Made by a program: the position numbers and the translations under genes. From assembly GCF_000719775.1 (NCBI RefSeq), contig NZ_JOHR01000011.1, forward strand, positions 186,001-250,000: 64,000 nt of DNA. Reading direction: 5' to 3'. Under the pieces are notes generated by a model. The model had not been told where the DNA came from. It saw only the letters and a program-made list of their open reading frames with translations, and searched no databases. The stretch is from Streptomyces sp. NRRL F-5135. Its GTDB lineage: Bacteria; Actinomycetota; Actinomycetes; Streptomycetales; Streptomycetaceae. Shown piece after piece: positions 33,573-42,500 of the stretch; the first letter of the stretch is position 1, and every line of letters begins with the position of its first letter.

Positions 33573-34043
33573 ATGAAGGTCCACATCTGGCGCGGCTATC
33601 GCTTCGACGCCACCGACGAGGCCCCCGGCAAGGCCCGGAGGGCCGTCCAATTCGCCCTGCTGGCCTGGGAGTACGACCGCGACACCGCCTACACCGCCGC
33701 CCTCCTGACCTCGGAACTGGTCACCAACGCCGTACTGCACGCCCACGGCACCCTCGGCTGCCGCGTCGAATTCGGTGTGGCAGCCGACGTGTTCACCCTC
33801 GCGGTCGTCGACACCGGGCGCGGCGTCCCCGTACCCAGACAGCCCGCCGGGGACGACGAGGGCGGTCGCGGCCTCGCCCTGGTTGCCGAGTTGGCCGCCG
33901 ACTACGGCTCGCGCCCGGTGGACGGCGGCAAGGCCGTCTTCTTCCGGCTGAAGGTCGCGCCGGTGATCCGCACCGTGTACGAACGGGAGTGCCGAGGCGC
34001 GTTCGCACCGACCGCGTCCCTGCTCATCGCCGACCTGACATGA
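33573..34043 (+). CDS. RsbW-like HATPase (anti-sigma/regulatory kinase fold)
   Basis: 156 residues, a single HATPase_c fold: N box SELVTNAVLHAH, G1 box VVDTGRGVP, G2 box GGRGLALVAELA. There is no phospho-acceptor domain. These stand-alone ATP-binding proteins are related to RsbW/SpoIIAB serine kinases and often occur beside XRE-DUF397 pairs in streptomycete whiJ-type loci. The ATG at 33573 has GGGAGAGCGAG upstream; the frame is open much further upstream but without conservation. The stop overlaps the next small gene by 4 nt. Confidence 0.85.
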   Translation: MKVHIWRGYRFDATDEAPGKARRAVQFALLAWEYDRDTAYTAALLTSELVTNAVLHAHGTLGCRVEFGVAADVFTLAVVDTGRGVPVPRQPAGDDEGGRGLALVAELAADYGSRPVDGGKAVFFRLKVAPVIRTVYERECRGAFAPTASLLIADLT

Positions 34044-34198
34044 CGCGCACGCGGGGCCGCACGCGGGACGTCGCCCACGGCCACGCCCACGCGCGCCGAC
34101 TGCGGCGCGGGGCCACGACGCTCGGGCTCACCGTCGCCTGGCTGCTGTCCGTACTGCTGTTCCTCGACGTCTGTCACCGTCAAGCGGGTGGAACGTAG
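34040..34198 (+). CDS. Small membrane protein coupled to HATPase
   Basis: 52 residues: a basic N-terminus (MTRTRGRTRDVAHGHAHARR) and one helix (TLGLTVAWLLSVLLFLDVC) near the C-terminus. The ATG overlaps the HATPase stop (ATGA), which is the main support. Its last codons lie in a direct-repeat element (34166-34226) found again at 35441-35502. No family recognised; could also be a non-functional frame. Confidence 0.5.
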   Translation: MTRTRGRTRDVAHGHAHARRLRRGATTLGLTVAWLLSVLLFLDVCHRQAGGT

Positions 34199-34226
34199 CG
34201 CGTAACGCAACGCAGGACACAAGACC
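34166..34226 (+). repeat. Direct repeat, copy A
   Basis: About 61 nt beginning GACGTCTGTCACCG and containing GGAACGTAGCGC..AACGCAAC..ACACAAGAC. It closely matches 35441-35502 in the same orientation. The two copies bracket the tandem paralogue pair at 34281-35338. Confidence 0.65.
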
Positions 34227-34280
34227 CGACGACCACCGCCAGTACGTCGGCGCCGAACAACGGAGAACCGTCGCAACGGC

Positions 34281-34850
34281 TCACGCGTCGAACGCCTCAC
34301 CCCTCAGATCCTCCAGGGAGTTGACGATCAGCCCCCTCACATCGCGGCCGGACGCGGCATCCAGAGCGCGCTCCAGCACCCGCACCGCCTCGCCCCGCAG
34401 CCGCTCGTCGGCCAGACCGCACATAAGGACGAGGTCCACACAACTGGCGTCGAGATCCGTCTCAACACGCTCCCGGTAAAGCGGAAACCCGTGCACGATC
34501 TCCCGCATGCACGCCGCGTACGAGACAGGCCCCACGACGGTGGAATCGACATGCTCCTCGTAGCCGCCCGAGATCTGCGCCAGCAGGTCGAGGGCCTGCC
34601 GACGGCCGTGCTCCGTCGCGCCGGGCAGCCCGTTCACCAAGACAGCGCACACCGCCGTACAGGACTCCGACAGCCGGCCCTGTACCAGCGCGACGCCGTC
34701 GATACGCCAGTACGCCTCCTCCGCCGTCGCCCCGGTCGCGGCGGAGAGCAGATCCCGCACGGCCGCCGGCAGCCCTTCGGCGCTCCCCGCGAAACAGCGC
34801 AGAGCTGCCCAGTCGTAGTCCACGAGCCCTCCCCCGCCCGGCTGACTCAC
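34281..34850 (-). CDS. Acidic helical protein, tandem paralogue 2
   Basis: 189 residues, soluble, acidic, helix-rich. EEAYWRIDGVALVQGRLSE aligns with SAYWELENVVVVQGQLYAA of the preceding gene, and SAEGLPAAVRDLLSA with RSEGVPGALRRLFAA, so the two are diverged tandem duplicates with HEAT-like helical repeats. The start overlaps the stop of the first copy (4 nt). No catalytic motif seen. Location in the rhs neighbourhood and duplicated, variable character suggest an immunity protein; this is inference. Confidence 0.65.
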   Translation of the reverse strand: MSQPGGGGLVDYDWAALRCFAGSAEGLPAAVRDLLSAATGATAEEAYWRIDGVALVQGRLSESCTAVCAVLVNGLPGATEHGRRQALDLLAQISGGYEEHVDSTVVGPVSYAACMREIVHGFPLYRERVETDLDASCVDLVLMCGLADERLRGEAVRVLERALDAASGRDVRGLIVNSLEDLRGEAFDA

Positions 34851-35338
34851 TTACCTCGTAGCCCCGCGAGGAACGCGGCGCGCCGTGCCCCGTCGGCCTC
34901 GATCCGCTCCAGGACGGCCTCCGCCGTTTCCCGACGCCGGGTCCCCAACTCGCGGTACACAAGCCACAGTCCGGCACGGGCGGCCTCCCGGCAGCGGTCC
35001 CCGAGATCCCCGTTGCCGCGCGCCACCTCGTCCTCCGCGGCCTCGCCCGCGACGATCTGGTGGATCAGCTCCAGCACCAGATCCCGCGCGTCGGCGGAGA
35101 GATCGTCCAGCAACGCCGCCAGCAGCACGGAAACCGTCGGCAGCGCGGCCGCGTACAACTGCCCCTGCACGACGACCACGTTCTCAAGCTCCCAGTACGC
35201 GCTCGCCGCCTCGTCCTCGGTCCGCGCGGCGAACAGCCGCCGCAGGGCGCCCGGGACGCCCTCCGACCGGTCTCCCAGCGTGCGGAACTCCTCCCAGGCG
35301 ATCCGTGAGACCTCGATTTCGGCCAAGCTCTTGCTCAC
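34847..35338 (-). CDS. Acidic helical protein, tandem paralogue 1
   Basis: 163 residues. The GTG at 35338 was chosen because GGGGAGG lies 6 nt upstream; the open frame further up is arginine/glycine-rich and unlike a gene. The core SAYWELENVVVVQGQLYAAALPTVSVLLAALLDDL (read in two pieces) matches the next gene. The C-terminus has a second helical unit (ETAEAVLERIEADGARRAAF). First gene of a two-gene operon with the paralogue at 34281. Unknown function, candidate immunity protein. Confidence 0.65.
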   Translation of the reverse strand: MSKSLAEIEVSRIAWEEFRTLGDRSEGVPGALRRLFAARTEDEAASAYWELENVVVVQGQLYAAALPTVSVLLAALLDDLSADARDLVLELIHQIVAGEAAEDEVARGNGDLGDRCREAARAGLWLVYRELGTRRRETAEAVLERIEADGARRAAFLAGLRGK

Positions 35339-35440
35339 CGGATACCTCCCCATCGGCACTCGGCCGACCAGCCACCACGTGCTGGGCGCGGCAGCCCCGC
35401 CGCCCCTCCGGCCCGGGGCCGCCCCGCGGCCCGCGATCGC

Positions 35441-35502
35441 GACGCCTGTCACCGCCCTGTCGGGCGGAACGTAGCGCACAACGCAACACAGAACACAAGA
35501 CA
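35441..35502 (+). repeat. Direct repeat, copy B
   Basis: About 62 nt beginning GACGCCTGTCACCG and including GGAACGTAGCGC..AACGCAAC..ACACAAGAC, roughly four-fifths identical to copy A 1,275 bp away. It lies about 100 nt upstream of the start of the tandem paralogue operon. It also contains a CCGCCC-TGTC-GGGCGG hairpin not intact in copy A. Confidence 0.65.
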
Positions 35503-35581
35503 GGACGCAAGACCGGACGGACATCTCCGACGGGCGCTCATCTGTCCTGTCCCGGCCAGGGGCAATGAGATGGGAGTGGAC

Positions 35582-36034
35582 TCACTCTACTCGCGCCAGC
35601 GTTGTGCGTCCGTCATGAAAGCGCTCGGTGATCAGGCTCTCTCGATCGGCATAGACCCACACGTCGCTGCTCGACGCCACCACCGCTCCAGCGTGATCTG
35701 CCAGAACATTTGACGGCATCGCGAGTGACGGCACAACGTAGTTGCCCCACATCGCCACCACCTCCGTCTCCGGATCGATGTGAGTGTTCACCCACTCGGC
35801 CAGCAGCTCCGCGACTACCACCTCCGTGTCCGCCTCGCGCCGTTCGAGGACCGACTCGTCCTGGAACTCAAGCCTTCCGCCGGTCTGCGGGTACCTGTTC
35901 AGGCTGCGTTCCTCGACGCACGCGTTCTCCGCCGCGTCGAGATAGCGCACCCGTCGCCGCTCCTTCGGCGTGAGATCGCTCAAGAGACGTGACAGCACCT
36001 CCGGGTGCGTTCCGTAATGCGCTGTGCTCATCAT
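35582..36034 (-). CDS. Unknown soluble acidic protein, possible orphan immunity gene
   Basis: 150 residues, no signal peptide or membrane helix, many Glu/Asp. An N-terminal basic-acidic helix (LTPKERRRVRYLDAAENACVEER in two pieces) is followed by mixed alpha/beta sequence ending in VWVYADRESLITERFHDGRTTLARVE. GGAGAAAACC lies just before the paired ATGs at 36034/36031. The base composition is lower in GC than core genes around it, in keeping with an accessory island. No family recognised. It lies between the tandem paralogues and the rhs operon on the same strand. Confidence 0.55.
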   Translation of the reverse strand: MMSTAHYGTHPEVLSRLLSDLTPKERRRVRYLDAAENACVEERSLNRYPQTGGRLEFQDESVLERREADTEVVVAELLAEWVNTHIDPETEVVAMWGNYVVPSLAMPSNVLADHAGAVVASSSDVWVYADRESLITERFHDGRTTLARVE

Positions 36035-36200
36035 GGTTTTCTCCGCAGTAGCCTCAGTTGCAATGCTTCGCCCCTGGGCATCTCGCCGCGCTGACGAACA
36101 CAGCCGTCATACACCCGCCGTTGAAGGCGCCCGCGCGTGTCGCACTGCGACATCCGCAGGCAGGGTCACGGCCGGCGTTCCGTCGTCGTGCGGGTATGAA

Positions 36201-36234
36201 GGTGGCCGGCCATCGATATCGACGGCCGGCCACC
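36201..36234 (-). terminator. Terminator of the rhs-immunity operon
   Basis: Perfect 11-bp stem GGTGGCCGGCC (36201-36211) / GGCCGGCCACC (36224-36234); the loop contains a further TCG/CGA pairing. It lies 20 nt beyond the immunity gene stop. Confidence 0.75.
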
Positions 36235-36253
36235 TGTTCACACGGTCATACGG

Positions 36254-36514
36254 TCACTGCTCCGTCGGGAGATCTCTGAGCCAGTCCTCGAAGTCCGATT
36301 GGTCGTACAGATACGTCTCCGGATCCACCTTGCTGTCAGCGCCGCTCAACGTGTCCAAGTGGTCGTGCAGCCGAAGGTCCGTGACCTCGTCGTCCCGTTC
36401 GGCAATCCACTGCCACGCCCAGCTCGCAACCTGTTCCCGGTTCATCGTCCCGTTGATCAGACCGACGAGCTTGTCCCTGACCACGTCCAGCGTGGGAATC
36501 TCGTCGCTCACCAT
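36254..36514 (-). CDS. Candidate immunity protein for the RHS toxin
   Basis: 86 residues, acidic, soluble. The ATG lies inside the last codons of rhs (7-nt overlap, AAAATGGTGA), so it is translationally coupled to the toxin, as expected for a cognate immunity gene. WAWQWIAERDDEVTDLR, HLDTLSGADS, TYLYDQSDFEDWLR are conserved in the extended paralogue at 31762-32259. No known immunity family name could be given. A terminator follows 20 nt downstream, making a two-gene operon. Confidence 0.8.
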   Translation of the reverse strand: MVSDEIPTLDVVRDKLVGLINGTMNREQVASWAWQWIAERDDEVTDLRLHDHLDTLSGADSKVDPETYLYDQSDFEDWLRDLPTEQ

Positions 36515-39500
36515 TTTCTGATGAACTTTCCGAGCCGGTCGAACACGTAATGCACCTTCTTGCCTCCAGTGATCGACTCCTGCGGCCGGACCTGACGGAT
36601 TCTCCCCTCACCGTCCAGAGTCTCCTGCCACGTGCGCTTGTTTCCGTTCGCCGGATTCCATTCCCGAACGGTGCGCCGGCCGATCATCTCACCAGGTGTG
36701 TTGGGGGGTTTGATCTCCCCGTAGTAGCGGATCCTACCGTCCTCCAGCTCACGGACACCCGCCTTGCCGTACTTCTGCGTCTGGCTGAGGTGCTCGTTGA
36801 GTCGGTCGCCTTCGGCCGACGAAGAGGGCGGGTTGGGTCCCTGCGACCGTCGCTCGATGTCCTGCTGCACCGAGTCCGCCGCCTGGTCCTTGGCCTCGGA
36901 CTTGATCTCCTCACGGATCTTCGAGCCCCGGTTCTGCGCCGGCTTCTTCGCCTGGGACGGCTTCTGCCTCGGCTTCGGCTGGCTCCTGGGCTTCGCCCTC
37001 GGCTTCGGTCGTGCCGCCGCCTTGCGGGCCGCCGCACGACGCGCCGCCGCGCGCTTGGCCGCCGCACGCTGGGCGCGTGCCCTGGCCTGTGCCGCCGCTC
37101 TGCGCTGGGCGGCACGCTTCGCCGCCGCGCGCTGGGCCGCCCGCTTGGCCGCTGCTCGACGCGCCGCGGCACGCTTGGCCGCCTCGCGCCGCGCCTTGGC
37201 CGCCGCCTTCTTCCGGGCCAGCGCCAGCGCCCGCTTGCGAGCCTGGGCCGCGAGCCGCCTGGCCAGTGCCTGGGCCGCCTTGCGAGCCGCGATCTGCGCC
37301 GCGCGGCGGGCCGCCGCGCGGATCGCCGCCTGGATGGCGATCCGGGCCGCGATACCGATCAGGATCGGGAAGAACAGCCCGTCGGGGTCGGAGAACGTGG
37401 CCGGCGCGTTGTTGCTGTAGGCGTACGGGTTCATCGTGGCCGGCTGGGCGTAGTCGACCATCGGGTCGACCGAGATGAACCGGCCCGTCGCCGGGTCGTA
37501 GTCACGGGCACCGAGCCGGGTCAGCCCCGTGTCCTGGTCCACCGTGCCACCCACGAAGCCCCGATGACCGGGCCATGAGTCCGGCTGCCCACCGCGCTCG
37601 TCACCGAACGGCATCGACTTGCGCCGGGTGACCTCCATGGCGGCGCCGACCATGTCGATCACCGTGTTCGACGTGCCGTGGTGGTCGGCCAGCATCAGCT
37701 GGCGGCCACCGCCCGTGGAACGGACCGTCGTCGACCCGTCGGGGTGGCCGTAGAAGCGCTCCGCCTTGACCGAGAGCTGGTCCGCGCTGACCGTCAGCTC
37801 GGCCTCGCCCAGGTAGAGGGTCTTCGCCCCGTCCGCGCCCGTGCGGATCAGCCGCTCGCCGTCCGCGCCGTAGAGGTACGACGTGGTCTTGGTGCCGCCG
37901 CCCTCCACCGGTTCGGAGACCGACTGGAGCTGGCCCTCGATGTCCCACTTCAGCGTCTGGGTGGTGCCGTTCTGCTGACGCTTGGTGGTGTTGCCCGCCT
38001 TGTCGTACTCGAACGTGTTCAGCCGCTCCCCGCCGGGGCCGGCCGACTTCACCTCCGCGAGCGCGTTCGGGCCGCCGACACCGGACTTGCCGTACGTGTA
38101 GTCACGGGTCACGTCCTTGGCGGTGTCACCGGTGGTGTCGTGCTCGACCAGCTTCTTGCGGTTGCCCGCCTCGTCGAACTCGTACGTGTGCCAGTACGCG
38201 TCCGGCCCGCCGACGGTCTCCTTCGACGGAGCCGCCGCGCAACCGTCCGTGGCCGTCCACGCCGAGGTCATCTGACGCAGCTGGTCGTAAACGAAGCACT
38301 GCGTGTCGGTCTTGCCGTCACCCGGCGTCGCCGCTCCCGGCGTGTCCACGATCTTGGTGACATTGCCGGCCTGGTCGTACGTGTAGCCGGTGTCGGTGAT
38401 CCTGGCCGGTGCCGTCGAGCGGTCGAACGTCGACTGCTTGAGCCTGCGCGTGAACTCGTCGTAGACGTAGGAGCCGTAGACCTTCCGGTTGAGCGGCCCC
38501 GCCTCGGTGCGCAGGATCTCGCCGAAGGCCGAGTACTGCACGTCGTTCAGGTACGTCGACGCGCCGCCGATGTAGATCGGCAGGTCGTCGGAGTTGTACC
38601 GGAACACCACTCGTTCCGTGGTGAGCCCGCCGAGTCCGGGAACCTGCGCCCAGGCGAGTTGTCCGGTGGGGGTGTAGTCGTAGCTGTAGGTGTACGTGCC
38701 CCCGAGGCCGGTCTCCTCGGCCGGGATCACTGTCTTGGTCGACTTGACCCGGTAGGCGTTGTCGTACTCCGTGACCTCGTCCCGGTACTCCCGGCCGTTC
38801 TCGTACCGGATCGTTGCCGTCGGCAGGGACTTGGCGAGCGTGTCGTACGTCCACTCGATCCGCTTGGGCCCGGTCTCGCTGCCCTCGCGGAGCGTGGTGG
38901 GCCGGCCGCCCGCGTCGAACGTGGTGACCAGCGTGTTGCCGCGCGGGTCCGTCGTGGACACCATGTTGTCGGTCTTGTCGTACCCGAAGGTGGCGGTGCC
39001 GCCGTCCGGGTCCGTGATCGACTTCTGCCTGCCCCGGCTGTCGTACTCGAACGTCGTCACCGCGCCGCCGGGACCGGTGATCTTCTTGATCTGGTCCAGG
39101 GCGTCGTACTCGTAGAGCGTGTCCCGCCAGGCGCTGCGGTCCTCCTTCGTGTACTCGCGGAGCTTCTCCGTCCGGCCCTCGGCGTCCTCGAAGGTCGCCG
39201 TGACCGTGTCGCCCTTCGGGGGAATGCTGGTGGTGACGTCGCCGTCCCGCTCGGTGGTGCTGCGGACCTGCTCGTTCCCCTTGTGGTAGCTGATCTCCGC
39301 GTTGGGCTGGCCGAGACCGTCGAAGACGGTGCGGGTCTGGGCCGGTACCTCGTTGTCCCCGACCTGGAGCAGCTTCGGCTCCGGCTCGGCGCTGTTGAAG
39401 TAGCCGTCGTTGGTCTTCCACTCCCGGCCGGCCGAGTCGTAGAAGGTGTCGTTGACGATCCTGCCGCCGCCCGCGACCGCCGCGTCCTGCGTCTGCCGCT

Positions 39501-42500
39501 CGCGCAGCAGGCCGTCCAGGAGCTCGTAGGAGACCGCGTACTCGCCGTTGTCCTTCAGCGAGCGGTTCGTGACGACCGTCGGGCCGTCGCGGCGGACGGT
39601 GTAGTCGTACGTCGCGTTCGGCGTCTGGGTCTTCTGGTCACGGTCGATCTCCCACACCTTCAGGAGCCGGCCCAGCGGGTCGTACTCCATCGCCGACCGC
39701 TTGCCGTTCGTGTCCGTCTCCGCGAGCGGCAGGCCGCGCAGCGGGTCGAACTCGGTCGTCTCGGTGAAGCCCAGCGGGTCGGTGGAGACCGTCTTGACCG
39801 GCGGCGCGATCGTCGCCGGCGTGTTGACGACGGACGTCTTGCGGTTCTCGGCGTCCCAGGTCGCGCTCTCGCGGCCGTGGATGTCGTACTCGGTTTTGTC
39901 GATCGTCAGGTAGCCGGTGCCGTTCTCGTCCAGCTCCTGCACCTCGGTGGGCAGGCCCTTGGTGGGCGCGGCGCCGAACGCCTTGCCGTCGTAGAGGGTG
40001 CGGGTGTCCTCGATGACCTCGCCGGTGGTGCTGCCGCAGGCGCCCAGGCGGGTCACCTCGCGGGACTCCGACTCCATCAGATACGCGCTCTCGTTGCGGA
40101 CGTACGTCGTCGTGGCGCACTTGCGAGTGCCGCCCGGCGTCGTCTCGTCCACCTCGTACGGCATGCCGTACTCGTCGTACTTGGTGGTCTCGGTCGAGGT
40201 GCGCCAGGTCTCGCCCTTGACGCGCTCCCGGGTCCGTACGGTCGCGGGCCGGGTCATCCACGCCTCCAGCGGCGTGGTCCCGGTGCGCGGACGCGTGGCG
40301 GTCTTGACCGACCAGGGGGTGGTCACGACCGTCGAGTCGATCTGCCCGCCGTCGGACTCGTAGGTGATCTGCTCGCGCAGCTGGCCCTGGTACTGCGGCA
40401 GGTCGTCGTACGTGCCGCCCTCGGAGTCCTCGATCCGGGCCGTACGGGTGCCCGAGGGCAGCTTGTCGCCGTGCATGCCGCGGAAGTAGCGGTGCTCGGA
40501 GAGCTGCTTGACGTCGTCGCCCGCGCCGAGGCGGGTGCGGACCCGCTCGTAGCCCCGGTACTGGGACCAGGTGCGGTGCTTGTTCTCGGTGAACTCGCTG
40601 TCGTCGTACGCCCAGGCGACCCCGTCGAGGTACTCGTAGCTGGTGACCTTGGCCGGGCTGTCGGTGACGAGGTCCTCCTCGCGGACCTGCTCCACGACGT
40701 ACTTGTGGAACCAGTCCTTCACCGGGTTCAGCGCGCCCTTGGGCGTCCAGTACTGCGGGAAGCAGCGCATCGTGTTCGACTCGGGCGAGGCCGGCATCTT
40801 CACCGGGGCCAGCGCCGAGCACTCGCGCTGCGAGTACGTGATGGCGATCCGGCCGCCGGTCTCGGTGTCGATGGCGTGGATCCGCTTGCGGGAGAAGGGC
40901 GGCAGGCCCTCGACCTTGTCGACGCGGTTGTCCATCTCGACGCCCGCGAAGGTGACCTTCGGCATGGCGGCCGTGGCGCCCGCGGCGTCGTAACCGGTGC
41001 GGGTGATCGACTCCAGCCAGAGGGCCGGGGAGGTGCCGTCACCGGTCTTCGGGTACGACTGCTCCAGCGCCCAGGAGTCGACGGTCTTCAGCGCGGTGCC
41101 GGAGAGCACCTGGGTGGTGATCTTCGTCAGCCGCTTGGTGGACCAGAAGGTCGGGGAGTACTTGTCGGTGCACTTCTCGCCGGACTTGCACTCCTGGTCC
41201 AGCGGGACGTCCGGCCAGTACTTGGCGTTGTTCTCCTTGGTCCGATTGGAGACGGCGCAGTCGAAGGTGTCCCCGGCGGCCGGTATGCAGCGCTCGGCGG
41301 TGTCGAAGACGACCCGGCCCGCGGGCTGCGCGGTGAACAGGGTGTCCGAGCGCTGGCCGTAGTCGATCCGGCCGAGGTAGCCGGCGCGGGTGTAGGCGAT
41401 CTGCTGGTCGGCCTTCATGTTCTGGCCGTAGTAGTTGGTCTCCTTGTTCCACCACAGCGACATGGCGTCGCCCAGCGGGTCCACGACGTAGTCGAGGTTC
41501 CAGCGGTACGCCTGCGCGCAGTCGGAGTCCATGAACGCTGTGGCGTGGCAGGGCTCGCCGGGGTGGTTGCCGAACACCGGGACGGTCAGTGCCGAGTTGG
41601 TCCGCTTGTCGGCGGGGGCGCCCGGCAGCTTGTTCAGCCCGAAGTGGTACTTCGTACCGTCGGTGGTGGTCAGGATCCAGTACTCGCCGTCCTTGGCGCC
41701 GTTCTCGGCGCCGGAGGCGTGCTCCAGGCGGGAGCCGTCGTCGTCGGCCGGACGCCAGGTCTCCTTGCCGTCCTTGACCTCCTTGACCAGCTCGGTGGAG
41801 TTGCCGCCGAGCGACATCACGACGTGGTCGGAGCCCCAGCACAGGTCACCGCTGTCGCCGGTGTTGTTGGGCGCCTTGTCGTCGACCTTGCCCTTGTCGT
41901 CGGAACAGGAGCGGAAGCGGCGCTCGATGAAGCCGGGCTCGTAGTCCCAGCCCTCGGCGATCCAGGACGACTGCGCGTTCGTGGACGCGGTACGGCCGTC
42001 CACGGCCTGCGAGGAGTACGACAGCTCGACCTCGGGCTGCGGTCCGCCGGGGACCTCGGCCGCCTCGATCGGGTACGTCCAGGAGAAGCCGCCGGACGAA
42101 CTGCCCGCCATCCAGGAGCCGGAGGGGGAGAGCGAGGTGGCCTCGTGGCTGCCGCCGGGGCCGGAGGCGTCCGCGACGGCGGCGAGGACGACGGGGGCGG
42201 CGGAGGCGCCGGACGCGCCGGACGCCGCCTTGGCCTGCGCCGGTGCGGTCAGGTCCACGGTCGCCGAGACGGTCTCGCCAGTCGCGTCGTTGGTGCTGGG
42301 CAGTGCCGTACGGGTACGGCAGCGCTCCAGCTCGGGAGTGGTCAGCGCGCAGCCGGGCAGCTGGACCAGGCGGAGCCGGGAGCCCCAGTCGCCGCCGTAG
42401 AGGTGCTTGAACGAGGCGTAGTCCAGGGCCAGTTCGACGGCTCCGGAGGCGGCGCGCTCGGCGGACTCGCCGGCCGGGGCGGCGGTGAGGACGATGCCGT

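Noticed and set aside
35452..35467. CCGCCC-TGTC-GGGCGG hairpin as a terminator
   Set aside because: It lies within the direct-repeat copy B, upstream of a minus-strand gene and not after a gene on either strand; more likely part of the repeat.
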